NCBI GenBank assembly: GCA_026982315.1
Contig: JALSHI010000027.1
Coordinates: forward strand, 1 to 64,000
From: Lysobacterales bacterium
Lineage (GTDB): Bacteria; Pseudomonadota; Gammaproteobacteria; Xanthomonadales; Marinicellaceae
DNA length: 64,000 nt
Direction of reading: 5' to 3'
In this document: positions 11,864 to 21,253 of the stretch, in pieces
How positions within the stretch are numbered: position 1 is the first letter of the stretch
Layout of the letters: each line of letters opens with the position of its first letter
Made by a program: the position numbers and the translations under genes
Notes under the pieces: generated by a model
The model's input: the letters and a program-made list of their open reading frames with translations, nothing else
Database searches by the model: none
What the model was told of the DNA's origin: nothing

Positions 11864-12363
11864 TGTTTACCATCATTGCAGCCATGGACGAAAATGGTGT
11901 CATCGGGCGTAATAATGCCTTGCCCTGGCACCTGCCTGTGGATTTGCGGCACTTCAAGGCGGTGACCATGGGAAAGTCCATATTGATGGGCAGGAAAACC
12001 TGCGAGTCTTTGCCGTTCGCGCTACCCGGCCGGGAAAATCTGGTATTGACTCGCAATTCTGGCTTTGAACGACCGGGTTTTACACCTGTGGATATGTCGC
12101 AGTTACTGGCCAGAGCCGATAACGAAGACATGATGGTGATTGGCGGGGCCAGCATTTACGCCCAGTTTTTGCCACTGGCTTCCCGCATGCTGATCACCCA
12201 TATTCATCACCAGTTTCCCGGCGATACCTGGTTCCCGGACTGGGACAGGCAGCAGTGGAAAGCTGTGTCCCGAGTTCAGCACAACGCTGATGCGAAAAAT
12301 CCATGGGCTTGTGATATGGTGGAATACCACCGGGTGGACTCAGCGAGTCAGGCACGATGCTAA
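11863..12363 (+). CDS. folA: Dihydrofolate reductase
   Basis: The enzyme reduces dihydrofolate to tetrahydrofolate with NADPH. The 166-residue protein begins FTIIAAMDENGVIGRNNALPW, carries the substrate-binding Asp in the LPVDLRHFK region, the NADPH loop MGRKTCESL, and IGGASIYAQFLP. Translation starts at GTG 11863, whose first base is the last base of the thyA TAG stop, so the two are coupled. The 3' end overlaps the start of kdkA by seven bases. Confidence 0.94.
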   Translation: MFTIIAAMDENGVIGRNNALPWHLPVDLRHFKAVTMGKSILMGRKTCESLPFALPGRENLVLTRNSGFERPGFTPVDMSQLLARADNEDMMVIGGASIYAQFLPLASRMLITHIHHQFPGDTWFPDWDRQQWKAVSRVQHNADAKNPWACDMVEYHRVDSASQARC

Positions 12364-13172
12364 CGGAAGTCATTACCCAGCCGCGTCCGGGTGAATGGCT
12401 GATTCATGTGCCTGAACTGGCGCCCCGGACGGAGTGGTTTGATCACCAGTACTGGCTGAACCAGGGACGGGTGCTGGGGGCCAACGCCGGCCGCGGTTCG
12501 GCCTGGATGGTGAAATCTTCCGATGGAAAATGGATGCTGCGGCATTATTTTCGCGGCGGCATGCCGGCCCGAATCAATCGGGACAAATATCTGTGGCAGG
12601 GGTTGGACAAGAGCCGCGCCATTGCCGAATGGCGTTTATTGCGGCGCATGCGTGCCGAAGGCTTGCCCGTGCCTGCGCCAGTGGCGGCGCGTGTCCATAA
12701 AACCGGCTGGTTTTACCAGGCGGATATTCTCATGGAATACGTGCCCCATGAGCGCACATTCAGCCGTTTTTTGACCGGGAGTACGGCATTTCTGGATGGC
12801 GCTGTCTGGCGGCAGGTGGGTGAAGCGATTGGCCTGCTGCATGGCCATGGGTACTTTCATGCCGACCTGAATGCCCATAATATTTTACTCGCACCAGAGC
12901 AAGCCTGGTTAATCGATTTTGACCGCGGACGTTATATGCAGTCATTTTCCAGCAAGACTGGCAGCAGCGCACTCACAGCGTGGCAAAAAAAGAACCTGAA
13001 GCGCTTGCGGCGGTCCATAGACAAGGTCATGTCCAATAACGCAAAACACCCATCCGGGCAGACGGACACAGCCAACACCGAGCCAGGCGCCAGGTGGCGG
13101 GACTTGATGGATGGTTATGCCTCCGGCCGCCAGCAGGCGGCCCGGCGTTTATCAGAGCAGAAAAAGGCATGA
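12357..13172 (+). CDS. kdkA: 3-deoxy-D-manno-octulosonic acid kinase
   Basis: The protein belongs to the KdkA/WaaP family of small lipid A core kinases, which phosphorylate Kdo in the lipopolysaccharide inner core on the cytoplasmic face of the membrane. The 271-residue protein has protein-kinase-like motifs: the catalytic loop HADLNAHNILL and a metal-binding IDFDRGR near residues 170-190. It overlaps folA at its start and moaA at its end (ATGA), so it is embedded in an otherwise folate/molybdopterin operon. A more general WaaP-like kinase is the alternative, but the HGHGYFHADLNAHNI pattern fits KdkA better. Confidence 0.85.
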   Translation: MLTEVITQPRPGEWLIHVPELAPRTEWFDHQYWLNQGRVLGANAGRGSAWMVKSSDGKWMLRHYFRGGMPARINRDKYLWQGLDKSRAIAEWRLLRRMRAEGLPVPAPVAARVHKTGWFYQADILMEYVPHERTFSRFLTGSTAFLDGAVWRQVGEAIGLLHGHGYFHADLNAHNILLAPEQAWLIDFDRGRYMQSFSSKTGSSALTAWQKKNLKRLRRSIDKVMSNNAKHPSGQTDTANTEPGARWRDLMDGYASGRQQAARRLSEQKKA

Positions 13173-14215
13173 AACATTCCGGCGACGATTCACAATCGGT
13201 GCGTGACACATTGGGCCGTCCGGTGCGGGATTTGCGCATATCGGTGATGGACACCTGCAACTATCGCTGCCCGTATTGCATGCCCGCCGACAAGTTTGAC
13301 GAAAACTACCAGTTTTTGCGGCCGCATGAGCGTTTGAGTTTTGATGAAATTGTCATGGTGGCCGAGGCCTTCGCCGCGCATGGCGTGAATAAACTGCGTC
13401 TGACCGGTGGAGAGCCCTTGCTGCGCAAAAATCTGCCCGAGTTGGTGCGGCGCTTGGCAAGCATAGAGGGCATTGAAGACATTGCCCTGACCACCAACGG
13501 GTTGCTACTGGAAAAGCAACTGCCGGCACTGATTGAGGCAGGATTACAGCGCGTCACCATTAGCCTGGACTCCCTGGATGCCGAACAATATCGGCGGCTT
13601 TCAGGCAACAGGGGCGAATTGGCCGTGGTGCTTGGCGCAGTTGAACAGGCGGTGAGCAGTTCGCTGAAAGCGGTCAAGATAAACTGTGTGGTGCAGCGGG
13701 GGGTTAACGAGGACCAAATTATCCCGTTGCTGCAGCGGTTCCGGCACACACCGGTGGTGGTGCGTTTTATCGAATACATGGATGTGGGTAACAAAAACGA
13801 CTGGCAACCCGGGCAGGTGCTGAGCGCAGCAGACATTCTTGACAGGATTCAGCGCCACTGGCCCGTTCAGGCGCTAAAGCCTAATTACCGGGGTGAAGTG
13901 GCGGCGCGTTACGCCTATACCGACGGGGCTGGTGAAATCGGCTTTATCACCAGCATCAGCCAGCCATTTTGCGGCGATTGTTCGCGGGCCCGACTATCGG
14001 CGGACGGCCGGGTTTACACATGCCTGTTTTCCGAGCATGGCCATGACGTTCGCCCACTACTGCGTGCGGATATTCCGGTCGAAGAACGCCGCACTCAACT
14101 GCAGCACATCATTGCCGACATTTGGCGCCAGCGGAGCGACCGCTATAGTGAAAAGCGGGATGCTTTGCGGAAGCAGCGGGACAAAAAAATTGAAATGTAC
14201 GTCATCGGCGGATAA
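13169..14215 (+). CDS. moaA: GTP 3',8-cyclase (molybdenum cofactor synthesis)
   Basis: This radical SAM enzyme starts molybdopterin synthesis by converting GTP to 3',8-cyclo-GTP. The N-terminal cluster motif CNYRCPYC gives Cys30, Cys34 and Cys37. The C-terminal second cluster is CGDC followed 14 residues later by another Cys (CX2CX13C). The protein ends in Gly-Gly, as required of MoaA. ATG 13169 overlaps the kdkA stop as ATGA and gives 348 residues. A start further upstream would lie inside kdkA. The following moaC, moaD and moaE complete precursor Z and molybdopterin synthase. Confidence 0.96.
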   Translation: MKHSGDDSQSVRDTLGRPVRDLRISVMDTCNYRCPYCMPADKFDENYQFLRPHERLSFDEIVMVAEAFAAHGVNKLRLTGGEPLLRKNLPELVRRLASIEGIEDIALTTNGLLLEKQLPALIEAGLQRVTISLDSLDAEQYRRLSGNRGELAVVLGAVEQAVSSSLKAVKINCVVQRGVNEDQIIPLLQRFRHTPVVVRFIEYMDVGNKNDWQPGQVLSAADILDRIQRHWPVQALKPNYRGEVAARYAYTDGAGEIGFITSISQPFCGDCSRARLSADGRVYTCLFSEHGHDVRPLLRADIPVEERRTQLQHIIADIWRQRSDRYSEKRDALRKQRDKKIEMYVIGG

Positions 14216-14265
14216 GGCCGCCTAGACAATCTTTGATCGCATCTAACAGTCATTCAGGTATGCTT

Positions 14266-14760
14266 ATGAGCCAACTTACCCATGTGGATAAAGACAATCG
14301 GCCAGCCATGGTGGATGTGAGCGCCAAGGCCGTAACCCGGCGCAGCGCCACAGCGCAAAGCGTGGTGTTTCTGCCGCCTGCCGTGCGTAAGGCACTGGTC
14401 GATGGCGAGCTGATGACAGCCAAAGGGCCAGTGTTTCATACCGCCATCATCGCCGGGGTTATGGCCGCCAAGAAAACCCATCACCTGATTCCCTTTTGTC
14501 ATCCCCTGGGCATTGAAAACTGTAAAATCGCCATTGAACTGGATGACGAAGACAATGCCCGCATTACCTGTACAGTGACAGTAACCCATAAAACCGGCGT
14601 GGAAATGGAAGCCCTCACCGGCGCCAGCGTCGCGGCCCTGACCATCTATGACATGTGCAAGGCCCTGTCGCACGACATGGTCATTGGCCAGACCCGCTTG
14701 CTGGAAAAAACCGGAGGGAAAAGTGACATTCATCAGCAGGTGGAAGAAAGCGAGAAATGA
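14266..14760 (+). CDS. moaC: Cyclic pyranopterin monophosphate synthase
   Basis: MoaC turns the MoaA product into cyclic pyranopterin monophosphate. The start at ATG 14266 ([19 protein letters not shown]) aligns with the E. coli protein and gives 164 residues. Catalytic motifs [12 protein letters not shown] and [20 protein letters not shown] are intact. It follows moaA after a 50-base gap and overlaps moaD by four bases (ATGA). Confidence 0.96.
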   Translation: MSQLTHVDKDNRPAMVDVSAKAVTRRSATAQSVVFLPPAVRKALVDGELMTAKGPVFHTAIIAGVMAAKKTHHLIPFCHPLGIENCKIAIELDDEDNARITCTVTVTHKTGVEMEALTGASVAALTIYDMCKALSHDMVIGQTRLLEKTGGKSDIHQQVEESEK

Positions 14761-15005
14761 AAACCATTACCGTGGAATTATTTGGCCGGCTCAAGGATCA
14801 ACTGGGATTTGTTCAGCGTCGTTACCAAACCGAATCGGCCACTGTGGCGGATTTGTGGCAGGAAATCGTCAGCCAGTCAGCGGTAAACGGCAAACTGGAG
14901 CAACACAGCATCCGGCCAGCGGTCAATGACGAGTTCGCCCGTTGGGATCAGCCAGTCAGCGAAGGTGACAGAATCGCCTTTTTGCCGCCGTCTGCAGGAG
15001 GATAG
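14757..15005 (+). CDS. moaD: Molybdopterin synthase small (sulfur carrier) subunit
   Basis: MoaD is a ubiquitin-like carrier whose C-terminal Gly-Gly is thiocarboxylated and donates sulfur to precursor Z together with MoaE. The 82-residue protein ends PPSAGG, has the beta-grasp length, and begins [17 protein letters not shown]. It overlaps moaC by four bases and sits two bases before moaE. No moaB is found in this operon. Confidence 0.95.
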   Translation: MKTITVELFGRLKDQLGFVQRRYQTESATVADLWQEIVSQSAVNGKLEQHSIRPAVNDEFARWDQPVSEGDRIAFLPPSAGG

Positions 15006-15007
15006 CC

Positions 15008-15412
15008 ATGTTTGAGCTCAGTGAACAAGCAATTGACATTGCGGGTTTGCGGCACCGGCTGCAAGACCCGCGTGCCGGAGGTTTTGTCAGCTTTGAAGGT
15101 TGGGTGCGCGATCACAACCAGGGCAAAACCGTCATCGCGCTGGCCTATGAAGCCTATCCGGCGCTGGCGCGCCGCGAAGGCGCAAAAATCATTGATGAAG
15201 CCAAACAGCGGTTTGATATTCTGCATGCGGTCTGTGTGCATCGCGTGGGTCAATTGGCCATTGGCGACATGGCAGTTTGGGTGGGCGTATCCGCGGCGCA
15301 CCGGGATGCGGCCTTTGCGGCCTGCCGCTATATTCTGGATGAAGTGAAATCACGCGTACCTATCTGGAAAAATGAAAGCTGGAGCGATGGCCAGTCGGGT
15401 TGGGTTGAATAG
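15008..15412 (+). CDS. moaE: Molybdopterin synthase catalytic subunit
   Basis: MoaE forms the heterotetrameric molybdopterin synthase with MoaD. The 134-residue protein includes GGFVSFEGWVRDHN, HRVGQLAIGDMAVWVGVSAAHR and the catalytic lysine motif KSRVPIWKNE. GGAGG lies six bases before the ATG, inside the moaD stop region. The uvrC start follows ten bases after its stop. Confidence 0.96.
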   Translation: MFELSEQAIDIAGLRHRLQDPRAGGFVSFEGWVRDHNQGKTVIALAYEAYPALARREGAKIIDEAKQRFDILHAVCVHRVGQLAIGDMAVWVGVSAAHRDAAFAACRYILDEVKSRVPIWKNESWSDGQSGWVE

Positions 15413-15422
15413 GAATAAAACC

Positions 15423-17255
15423 ATGGCCGAGGCAGAAGCGTTTGACGGCAAGGCTTACGCTCGGTCACTGCCTCAACTGCCCGGTATCTACCAAATGCTC
15501 GATGGCCAGGGCGCGGTGATTTATATTGGCAAGGCGCGCAATCTGAAAAAGCGTGTCAGCAGCTACTTCAGCGGCAAAGCCAAAGACACCAAAACCATGC
15601 AGATGCTCCGCCAGGTGGCGGCCATGCGCCACAGCATCACCCGCACCGAGGCAGAAGCCCTGTTGCTGGAAAACCAGCTCATCAAGAAACACACGCCCCG
15701 CTACAACATTCTGCTCAAGGATGGCAAAAGCTATCCCTATATTTACCTGTCGGTGCACGAAGACGAATATCCGCGGCTGGAATTCCGCCGGGGCGCCAAA
15801 ACCGGCAAAGGGCGCTATTATGGCCCTTATCCCAACGCCCAGGCGGTGCGCCATACTCTCAACCATTTGCAAAAGTTGTTCCGCGTCCGCCAGTGCAATA
15901 ACCAGACTTTCCGTAACCGTTCACGGCCCTGCTTGCAGTACCAGATTGGCCGCTGCTCAGCGCCCTGTGTGGGCCTGATTACACCGGCTGCCTACCAACA
16001 ACAAATCGATTATACCGAGCAGTTTCTGCAGGGCAAAAGCCCGCGCATTATCCAGCAACTGGTGGCGGAAATGGAAAGCCATGCCGAACAGTTGCGCTTT
16101 GAACAAGCCGCCTGCGTGCGCGATCAAATTCGCGAGCTCAAACAAATGCAGTCGCAACAGCTTATGGAGGATCATCGATCGGTTAATCTCGATATCTTTT
16201 GCCTGTTGCAGGATTGCGGCATGACAGTGGTTACTCTGGGTTCGATTCGTCATGGCCAGATGTTGGGACACCGGAGTTTTTTCCCCACGGCGCCGGCCGG
16301 CAGTCCGCCAGCAGCCATTTTGCAGGCATTTTTAAGCCAGTATTATCTCGACAAACCCGTGCCTGAAACCCTGGTCAGCAATATCGCCGTCACAGAACCG
16401 GCGCTATTAAGCGAAATGCTGTCCCAGATGGCAGGGCGCAAAGTCAGCCTGGTGCACAAACCGCGGGGGCAGCGCCGACGCTGGCTGGAGCTGACCGAAA
16501 CCAATGCCCGCAATGCCTTGCAGCAGCGGCTGAGCAAAGTGGCCAACTGGCAGCAAAAATGGCAAACCTGGGAAAACCAACTGGGTCTTTCCGGGCCGGT
16601 GCAGCGGGTGGAATGTTTCGATATCAGCCATTCCCATGGGGAACAAACGCGGGCTTCCTGTGTGGTTTTTGACGTGAATGGGGCCAACAAAAAACAATAT
16701 CGCACCTACAAAATTAGCGGCATCACAGCCGGTGATGACTATGCGGCCATGCGGCAGGTGTTGCAAAAACGCCTGGACTCCCTGCACAAGCACGGCCTGG
16801 ACTTACCCGATGTGTGGTTAATCGACGGTGGCAAGGGCCAGGCTAACCAGGCACAACAGGTACTGCAGGAAAATGGAGTTAATGGTATTGAAGTCATTGG
16901 CATCGCCAAGGACGAAAACCGCACAGCCGGCGAGGAAAGACTGTTTGTGCTCAGCCAGAACCGGGTGGTCAAGCCCGACGCCCACTCTCTGCTCTCCCAC
17001 ATGGTGCAGTTTATTCGTGACGAGGCCCACCGCTGCGCCATTGGCAGTCACCGCAAGGCCCTGACCCGGAAACGGGCTACCTCACCCTTGGAAGGCATTG
17101 CTGGTGTGGGTGAAAAACGGCGCTTGCGCCTGCTCAAGCACTTTGGCGGCATGCAAGGGCTGGAACAAGCCGGCATTGAAGACATTGCCGCCATTCCCGG
17201 CATCAGCGCCACACTGGCTGAAAAAATTTACCAGCATTTGCATCGCGGCGGTTGA
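15423..17255 (+). CDS. uvrC: Excinuclease ABC subunit C
   Basis: UvrC makes both incisions in nucleotide excision repair after UvrAB damage recognition. From ATG 15423 the protein is 610 residues, the same length as E. coli UvrC. It has an N-terminal GIY-YIG nuclease (PGIYQML ... VIYIGKA), a central UVR motif, the RNase H-like C-terminal nuclease with the VECFDISH aspartate, and terminal helix-hairpin-helix repeats (GIAGVGEKRR, IPGISATLA). An AGGA ribosome binding site precedes the start. The upstream in-frame ATG at 15372 lies inside moaE. The neighbours pgsA and the tRNAs match E. coli order. Confidence 0.97.
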   Translation: MAEAEAFDGKAYARSLPQLPGIYQMLDGQGAVIYIGKARNLKKRVSSYFSGKAKDTKTMQMLRQVAAMRHSITRTEAEALLLENQLIKKHTPRYNILLKDGKSYPYIYLSVHEDEYPRLEFRRGAKTGKGRYYGPYPNAQAVRHTLNHLQKLFRVRQCNNQTFRNRSRPCLQYQIGRCSAPCVGLITPAAYQQQIDYTEQFLQGKSPRIIQQLVAEMESHAEQLRFEQAACVRDQIRELKQMQSQQLMEDHRSVNLDIFCLLQDCGMTVVTLGSIRHGQMLGHRSFFPTAPAGSPPAAILQAFLSQYYLDKPVPETLVSNIAVTEPALLSEMLSQMAGRKVSLVHKPRGQRRRWLELTETNARNALQQRLSKVANWQQKWQTWENQLGLSGPVQRVECFDISHSHGEQTRASCVVFDVNGANKKQYRTYKISGITAGDDYAAMRQVLQKRLDSLHKHGLDLPDVWLIDGGKGQANQAQQVLQENGVNGIEVIGIAKDENRTAGEERLFVLSQNRVVKPDAHSLLSHMVQFIRDEAHRCAIGSHRKALTRKRATSPLEGIAGVGEKRRLRLLKHFGGMQGLEQAGIEDIAAIPGISATLAEKIYQHLHRGG

Positions 17256-17306
17256 TTTTATGGGGCCAAATGGCTACTCTGCGCCTAATTTATTCCATAC
17301 CCGACC

Positions 17307-17918
17307 ATGACCAAGCACTTGCCCAATACTCTGACCATTTTGCGGATAGCGCTTATACCGGTCATGATGGTGTTTTTTTACCTGCCGGTTCCCTGGGGAC
17401 GACACGCCGCCACAGTGGTATTTGTGATCGCCAGCCTGACCGATTTTCTCGATGGCTATTTTGCGCGCAAGCACAAAACCTTTTCCCGTTTTGGGGCTTT
17501 TCTGGACCCGGTGGCCGATAAGCTCACCGTCTCCACGGCGTTGATTATGCTGTTGCAAAGTCATCCGACCATTTTGATGATGATTGCCACCCAGGTCATT
17601 ATTGGCCGGGAAATCACCGTATCGGCCTTGCGGGAATGGATGGCGGAACTGGGAGAACGCGCCGCGGTGAATGTGGCCACGGTGGGCAAGATAAAAACCG
17701 GTTTTCAAATGACCGCCATTGCGTTTTTGATGTACAAAACACCCCTGCTGGGTTTGCCGGTGTTTCGCCTGGGGCTGGTGCTGCTTTACGTGGCTGCCGG
17801 GTTGACCTTGTGGTCCATGTTTGTGTATCTGAAAGCCGCTTGGCCCATGATGCGGGCCAGCCATGCAGACGACGCAGACAAGGCCAGCATCGAAAAAAAA
17901 CCGGATAATTTGGGTTGA
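17307..17918 (+). CDS. pgsA: CDP-diacylglycerol-glycerol-3-phosphate 3-phosphatidyltransferase
   Basis: This inner-membrane enzyme makes phosphatidylglycerophosphate, the precursor of phosphatidylglycerol and cardiolipin. The 203-residue protein shows the complete CDP-alcohol phosphotransferase motif, DX2DGX2AR...GX3DX3D, as DFLDGYFAR and GAFLDPVADK. About four to six hydrophobic segments are present. The last codons overlap the promoter of the following tRNA operon. Phosphatidylglycerol is also the usual donor for LTA-synthase-like enzymes such as the one at 53307. Confidence 0.96.
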   Translation: MTKHLPNTLTILRIALIPVMMVFFYLPVPWGRHAATVVFVIASLTDFLDGYFARKHKTFSRFGAFLDPVADKLTVSTALIMLLQSHPTILMMIATQVIIGREITVSALREWMAELGERAAVNVATVGKIKTGFQMTAIAFLMYKTPLLGLPVFRLGLVLLYVAAGLTLWSMFVYLKAAWPMMRASHADDADKASIEKKPDNLG

Positions 17919-17942
17919 CAAAACCCGATTGCACGATAAAAT
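17915..17942 (+). promoter_or_regulatory. Sigma-70 promoter for tRNA genes
   Basis: A perfect TTGACA (17915-17920) is followed, after a 16-base spacer, by TAAAAT (17937-17942). The expected start of transcription is near 17949 and is followed by tRNA-Gly at 17956. The GC-rich bases between the -10 element and the start (GTGCGTCC) resemble the discriminators of stringently controlled stable RNA promoters. The -35 element overlaps the end of pgsA. Confidence 0.85.
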
Positions 17943-17955
17943 GTGCGTCCTCAAA

Positions 17956-18031
<76 letters not shown>

Positions 18032-18042
18032 GAATTCAGCTA

Positions 18043-18075
18043 AAAGGCCAGTCCCGCGACTGGCCTTTGTTTTTT
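18043..18075 (+). terminator. Hairpin with T-run after tRNA-Gly
   Basis: AAAGGCCAGT pairs with ACTGGCCTTT around CCCGCG and is followed by GTTTTTT. It has the form of an intrinsic terminator, yet it lies between tRNA-Gly and tRNA-Cys. The downstream tRNAs must depend on readthrough or on a second promoter. A second AT-rich hairpin (GGCCGGTAATAAAAA paired with TTTTTATCGGCC) spans 18087-18120. Confidence 0.8.
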
Positions 18076-18155
18076 CACCTGGATCTGGCCGGTAATAAAA
18101 AAGACTTGTTTTTATCGGCCAATGTAGGGAAAATTGCAGCCTCAAAGCAAAACAG

Positions 18156-18229
18156 GGCTGGATGGTAGAGTGGTTATACAGCGGCCTGCAAAGCCGTGTA
18201 CGCCGGTTCGATTCCGGCTCCAGCCTCCA
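18156..18229 (+). tRNA. tRNA-Cys (anticodon GCA)
   Basis: The 74-base gene has the acceptor stem GGCTGGA / TCCAGCC, anticodon GCA at 18188-18190, the short cysteine-type D arm with GTGGTTATACAGC, T loop GTTCGATTC and an encoded CCA. Confidence 0.96.
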
Positions 18230-18250
18230 ATCTTTTCGCTTCACCACCCC

Positions 18251-18337
18251 GCCCGGGTGGCGAAATTGGTAGACGCAAGGGACTTAAAATCCCTCGGTGG
18301 AAACACCGTGCCGGTTCGATTCCGGCCCCGGGCACCA
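18251..18337 (+). tRNA. tRNA-Leu (anticodon TAA)
   Basis: The 87-base gene has the long variable arm of class II tRNAs (CTCGGTGGAAACACCG), acceptor stem GCCCGGG / CCCGGGC, anticodon TAA at 18285-18287, T loop GTTCGATTC and an encoded CCA. It is the last of the three tRNA genes. The 212 bases up to the convergent ettA hold no gene I recognise. Confidence 0.96.
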
Positions 18338-18549
18338 TTGCTTTCATCTTTTCCGTTCACAGTCTTCCTTATCCATGTATTCCCGCAGGCCCGTCACAGC
18401 GGAAAATCACCGTTGTGTTTGCCGTGGGTCAATGGGATCATAAGCGTCTGCAGCCATATCTGCCATATAAAAGACAGGCAGCCAATGTCTGTGCGCCCCA
18501 TGTGAAGCCGTCACGGTGAACCGCGGCGGTTTTCCGGGTGGGTCTGAGG

Positions 18550-20220
18550 TTATTTTTTCAGGGGTTTATACTTGATCCGGGTGGGTTGGGGTTCACTGCC
18601 GTGACGGCGTTTGTAGTCGGCCTCATAATCACTATAGTTGCCTTCGATAAATTCTACGTGGGAGTCGCCCTCAAAGGCCAGGATATGGGTGGCGATGCGG
18701 TCCAGGAACCAGCGGTCATGGGAAATGACCATGGCCGACCCGGCAAAATTCAGCAGGGCTTCTTCCAGCGCGCGCAGGGTTTCCACGTCCAGATCGTTGG
18801 TAGGCTCGTCCAGCAATAGCACATTGCCGCCTTGTTTGAGTACCTTGGCCAGTTGCAGGCGGTTGCGCTCGCCGCCGGAGAGGTGCTTGACCAGTTTTTG
18901 CTGGTCTGAGCCCTTGAAATTGAACTTGCTCAGCCAGGCGCGGGTGGGGATGGTGAAATTTCCGACTTTGATGACTTCCTCGCCGTCCGCCACTTCTTGC
19001 CAGAGCTGTTTTTCTCCATGCAAATCTTCGCGGCTTTGGCTGACATGGGCCAGTTTGACGGTGGGGCCAATAATCACTTCGCCACTGTCTGGCTGTTCGT
19101 CGCCGGTAATCATTTTGAACAGAGTGGTTTTGCCCGCCCCGTTGGGGCCGATAATGCCGACAATGGCCCCTGGAGGCATTTTGAAACTTAAATCGTCGAT
19201 AAGCAGCCGGTCTTCGAAGGCCTTGCTGACATTTTTGAATTCAATGACCGTATCGCCCAGCCGGGGGCCTGGCGGGATGTAGATCTGCTGGGTTTCGTTG
19301 CGTTTTTGGAACTCTTTGGATTGCAGTTCCTCAAAAGCGGCCAGCCGGGCCTTGCTTTTGGCGCGCCGGCCCTTGGGGTTGGAACGCACCCATTCCAGCT
19401 CCTGCTTAATGGTGCGCATATGGGCCTGTTCGGCGCGTTTTTCCTGCTCCAGGCGTTTTTCCTTCTGCTCCAGCCAGGAGGAGTAATTGCCTTTCCAGGG
19501 AATGCCGTGGCCGCGATCCAGTTCCAGTATCCATTCGGCGGCATTGTCGAGAAAATAACGGTCGTGGGTGACGGCGACAATGGTGCCGGGAAAGTCTTTC
19601 AGATAACGCTCCAGCCAGGCCACGGTCTCGGCGTCCAGGTGGTTGGTGGGCTCGTCCAGCAGCAGCATGTCGGGGTTAGACAGCAGCAGCTTGCACAAGG
19701 CCACGCGGCGCTTTTCGCCGCCGGAAAGGTGTTTGACCGTGGCCTCCCACGGTGGCAGGCGCAGGGCTTCGGCGGCCATTTTCAGGGTGTGGTCCAGGTT
19801 CCAGCCGTTGGCCGCGTCGATTTTTTCCTGCAGTTCGGCCTGTTTGGCCAGCAGCTCATTCATTTCGTCATCGCCCATGGGTTCAGCGAAACGGTTGCTG
19901 ATTTCGTCAAACTCGCGCAGCCATTGTTTGACTTCGCCCATGCCTTGTTCCACGTTTTCGCGAACCGTTTTGTCCTCGTCCAGTTCCGGTTCCTGGGGCA
20001 GGTAGCCGATTTTGATGCCCGGTTGCGGGCGCGCTTCGCCAGAATATTCCTTGTCCACGCCCGCCATAATGCGCAGCACGGTGGACTTGCCCGCGCCATT
20101 GAGACCCAGCAGGCCTATTTTTGCGCCGGGGAAAAACGACAGGGAAATATCTTTGATGATTTCGCGATTGGGGGGAACGGTCTTGCTGACGCCGTTCATG
20201 GTGTAAATGAATTGGGCCAT
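18550..20220 (-). CDS. ettA: Energy-dependent translational throttle ABC-F protein
   Basis: EttA is a cytosolic ABC-F ATPase that binds the ribosomal E site and gates the first elongation step according to the ATP/ADP ratio. The 556-residue protein (E. coli 555) has two ABC domains. Walker A motifs are GLNGAGKST and GPNGAGKTT, signatures are LSGGEKRRVAL and LSGGERNRLQL, and the arm region lies in the first domain. ATG 20220 (MAQFIYTMNGVSK) was chosen because it matches the family N terminus. The longer frame to 20259 adds an unrelated 13-residue stretch. It converges with the tRNA cluster. Confidence 0.96.
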   Translation of the reverse strand: MAQFIYTMNGVSKTVPPNREIIKDISLSFFPGAKIGLLGLNGAGKSTVLRIMAGVDKEYSGEARPQPGIKIGYLPQEPELDEDKTVRENVEQGMGEVKQWLREFDEISNRFAEPMGDDEMNELLAKQAELQEKIDAANGWNLDHTLKMAAEALRLPPWEATVKHLSGGEKRRVALCKLLLSNPDMLLLDEPTNHLDAETVAWLERYLKDFPGTIVAVTHDRYFLDNAAEWILELDRGHGIPWKGNYSSWLEQKEKRLEQEKRAEQAHMRTIKQELEWVRSNPKGRRAKSKARLAAFEELQSKEFQKRNETQQIYIPPGPRLGDTVIEFKNVSKAFEDRLLIDDLSFKMPPGAIVGIIGPNGAGKTTLFKMITGDEQPDSGEVIIGPTVKLAHVSQSREDLHGEKQLWQEVADGEEVIKVGNFTIPTRAWLSKFNFKGSDQQKLVKHLSGGERNRLQLAKVLKQGGNVLLLDEPTNDLDVETLRALEEALLNFAGSAMVISHDRWFLDRIATHILAFEGDSHVEFIEGNYSDYEADYKRRHGSEPQPTRIKYKPLKK

Positions 20221-20299
20221 GATTTTTTCAGGTTGCAAACAAAGGCGTAATGATACCAAGAGTTTTCAGACTTGGGGGAGAAAGCGATGGCCTTTGCTG

Positions 20300-21160
20300 T
20301 CAGGTTTTTCGGGTTAGCCAGCGGTAAATGGCCCTGGCGTCGCCATTGTGGTGGGCCGCGGCCAGTTTGGCGGCTTTTTTTGGCGGTAGCTCTCCGGCAA
20401 GCAGGGCAGCCAGCTTTTGCTGTTCTGCGGTAATGCCTTGCGGGCTGGATGACGGGTTGCCAGCCACGGCAATGACAAATTCACCCTTGTGCTGATTGGT
20501 GTCAGCCGCGACAAAGTCCCGCAATTGCGCCAGGGTGCCGTGGTACACGGTTTCAAAGGTTTTTGTCAGCTCGCGCCCCAAGGTGGCCAGCCTGTCTGCG
20601 CCCAGTACTTCCACCAGGCTGTGCAGGCTGTCGCCAATGCGATGTGCAGACTCATAAAACACCAGTGTGGAGGGCGATTCCTTTAGTGCCGCCAGGCGTT
20701 TTTTGCGTTGTGAGGGTTTGGCCGGGAGAAAACCAACAAAGCGGAAATCATCTGTGGGCAGACCGCTGACACTGAGCAGAGCCGTGGCGGCCGATGGCCC
20801 GGGTATGGGGGAAACGGGAATTTTTTCCGCATGCGCCTGTCTGACCAGCGTGAACCCCGGATCGCTAATCAGCGGGGTGCCAGCATCAGAGACAATGGCG
20901 ATATTGGCGCCGGTATGCAGTTGGCGAATCAGCTCCGGGGCGGACTGATGCTCATTGTGCTGGTGGTGGCTGACCAGTGGCGTGTCAATGCCATAAGCCT
21001 GTAATAACCGGCGGCTGTGGCGGGTGTCTTCGCAGGCGATGACATCCACCTTTTTCAGTGTCTCGATGGCGCGGGCGGATATGTCGCCCAGATTGCCAAT
21101 GGGCGTGGCCACCACATACAGGGTGCCCGGGCTGTCAGGCTTTTTATTTTGCGCATTCAT
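20300..21160 (-). CDS. rsmI: 16S rRNA (cytidine1402-2'-O)-methyltransferase
   Basis: RsmI 2'-O-methylates C1402 of 16S rRNA at the decoding centre. From ATG 21160 the protein is 286 residues, equal to E. coli RsmI. It begins with the tetrapyrrole-methylase fold motif GTLYVVATPIGNLGDIS and continues with CEDTRHS, SDAGTPLISDPG and PGPSAATALLSVSGL. The longer frame to 21265 overlaps the lpoA start region and is not family-like. It is divergent from lpoA, the usual arrangement. Confidence 0.96.
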   Translation of the reverse strand: MNAQNKKPDSPGTLYVVATPIGNLGDISARAIETLKKVDVIACEDTRHSRRLLQAYGIDTPLVSHHQHNEHQSAPELIRQLHTGANIAIVSDAGTPLISDPGFTLVRQAHAEKIPVSPIPGPSAATALLSVSGLPTDDFRFVGFLPAKPSQRKKRLAALKESPSTLVFYESAHRIGDSLHSLVEVLGADRLATLGRELTKTFETVYHGTLAQLRDFVAADTNQHKGEFVIAVAGNPSSSPQGITAEQQKLAALLAGELPPKKAAKLAAAHHNGDARAIYRWLTRKT

Positions 21161-21253
21161 GGCAAACAGACTATCATTATTGCTTCTGGAACGAAACCCG
21201 AACGCGCACTTGTTTCCAGCATGGAAGCGATGTGCAGGAGAAGATACGCCCTC

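Noticed and set aside
13100-13170. Molybdenum cofactor riboswitch before moaA
   Set aside because: moaA overlaps kdkA by four bases, leaving no leader in which a riboswitch could fit.
19306-20250. 314-codon plus-strand frame opposite ettA
   Set aside because: It lies wholly antisense to a well-supported ABC-F gene and resembles no known family.
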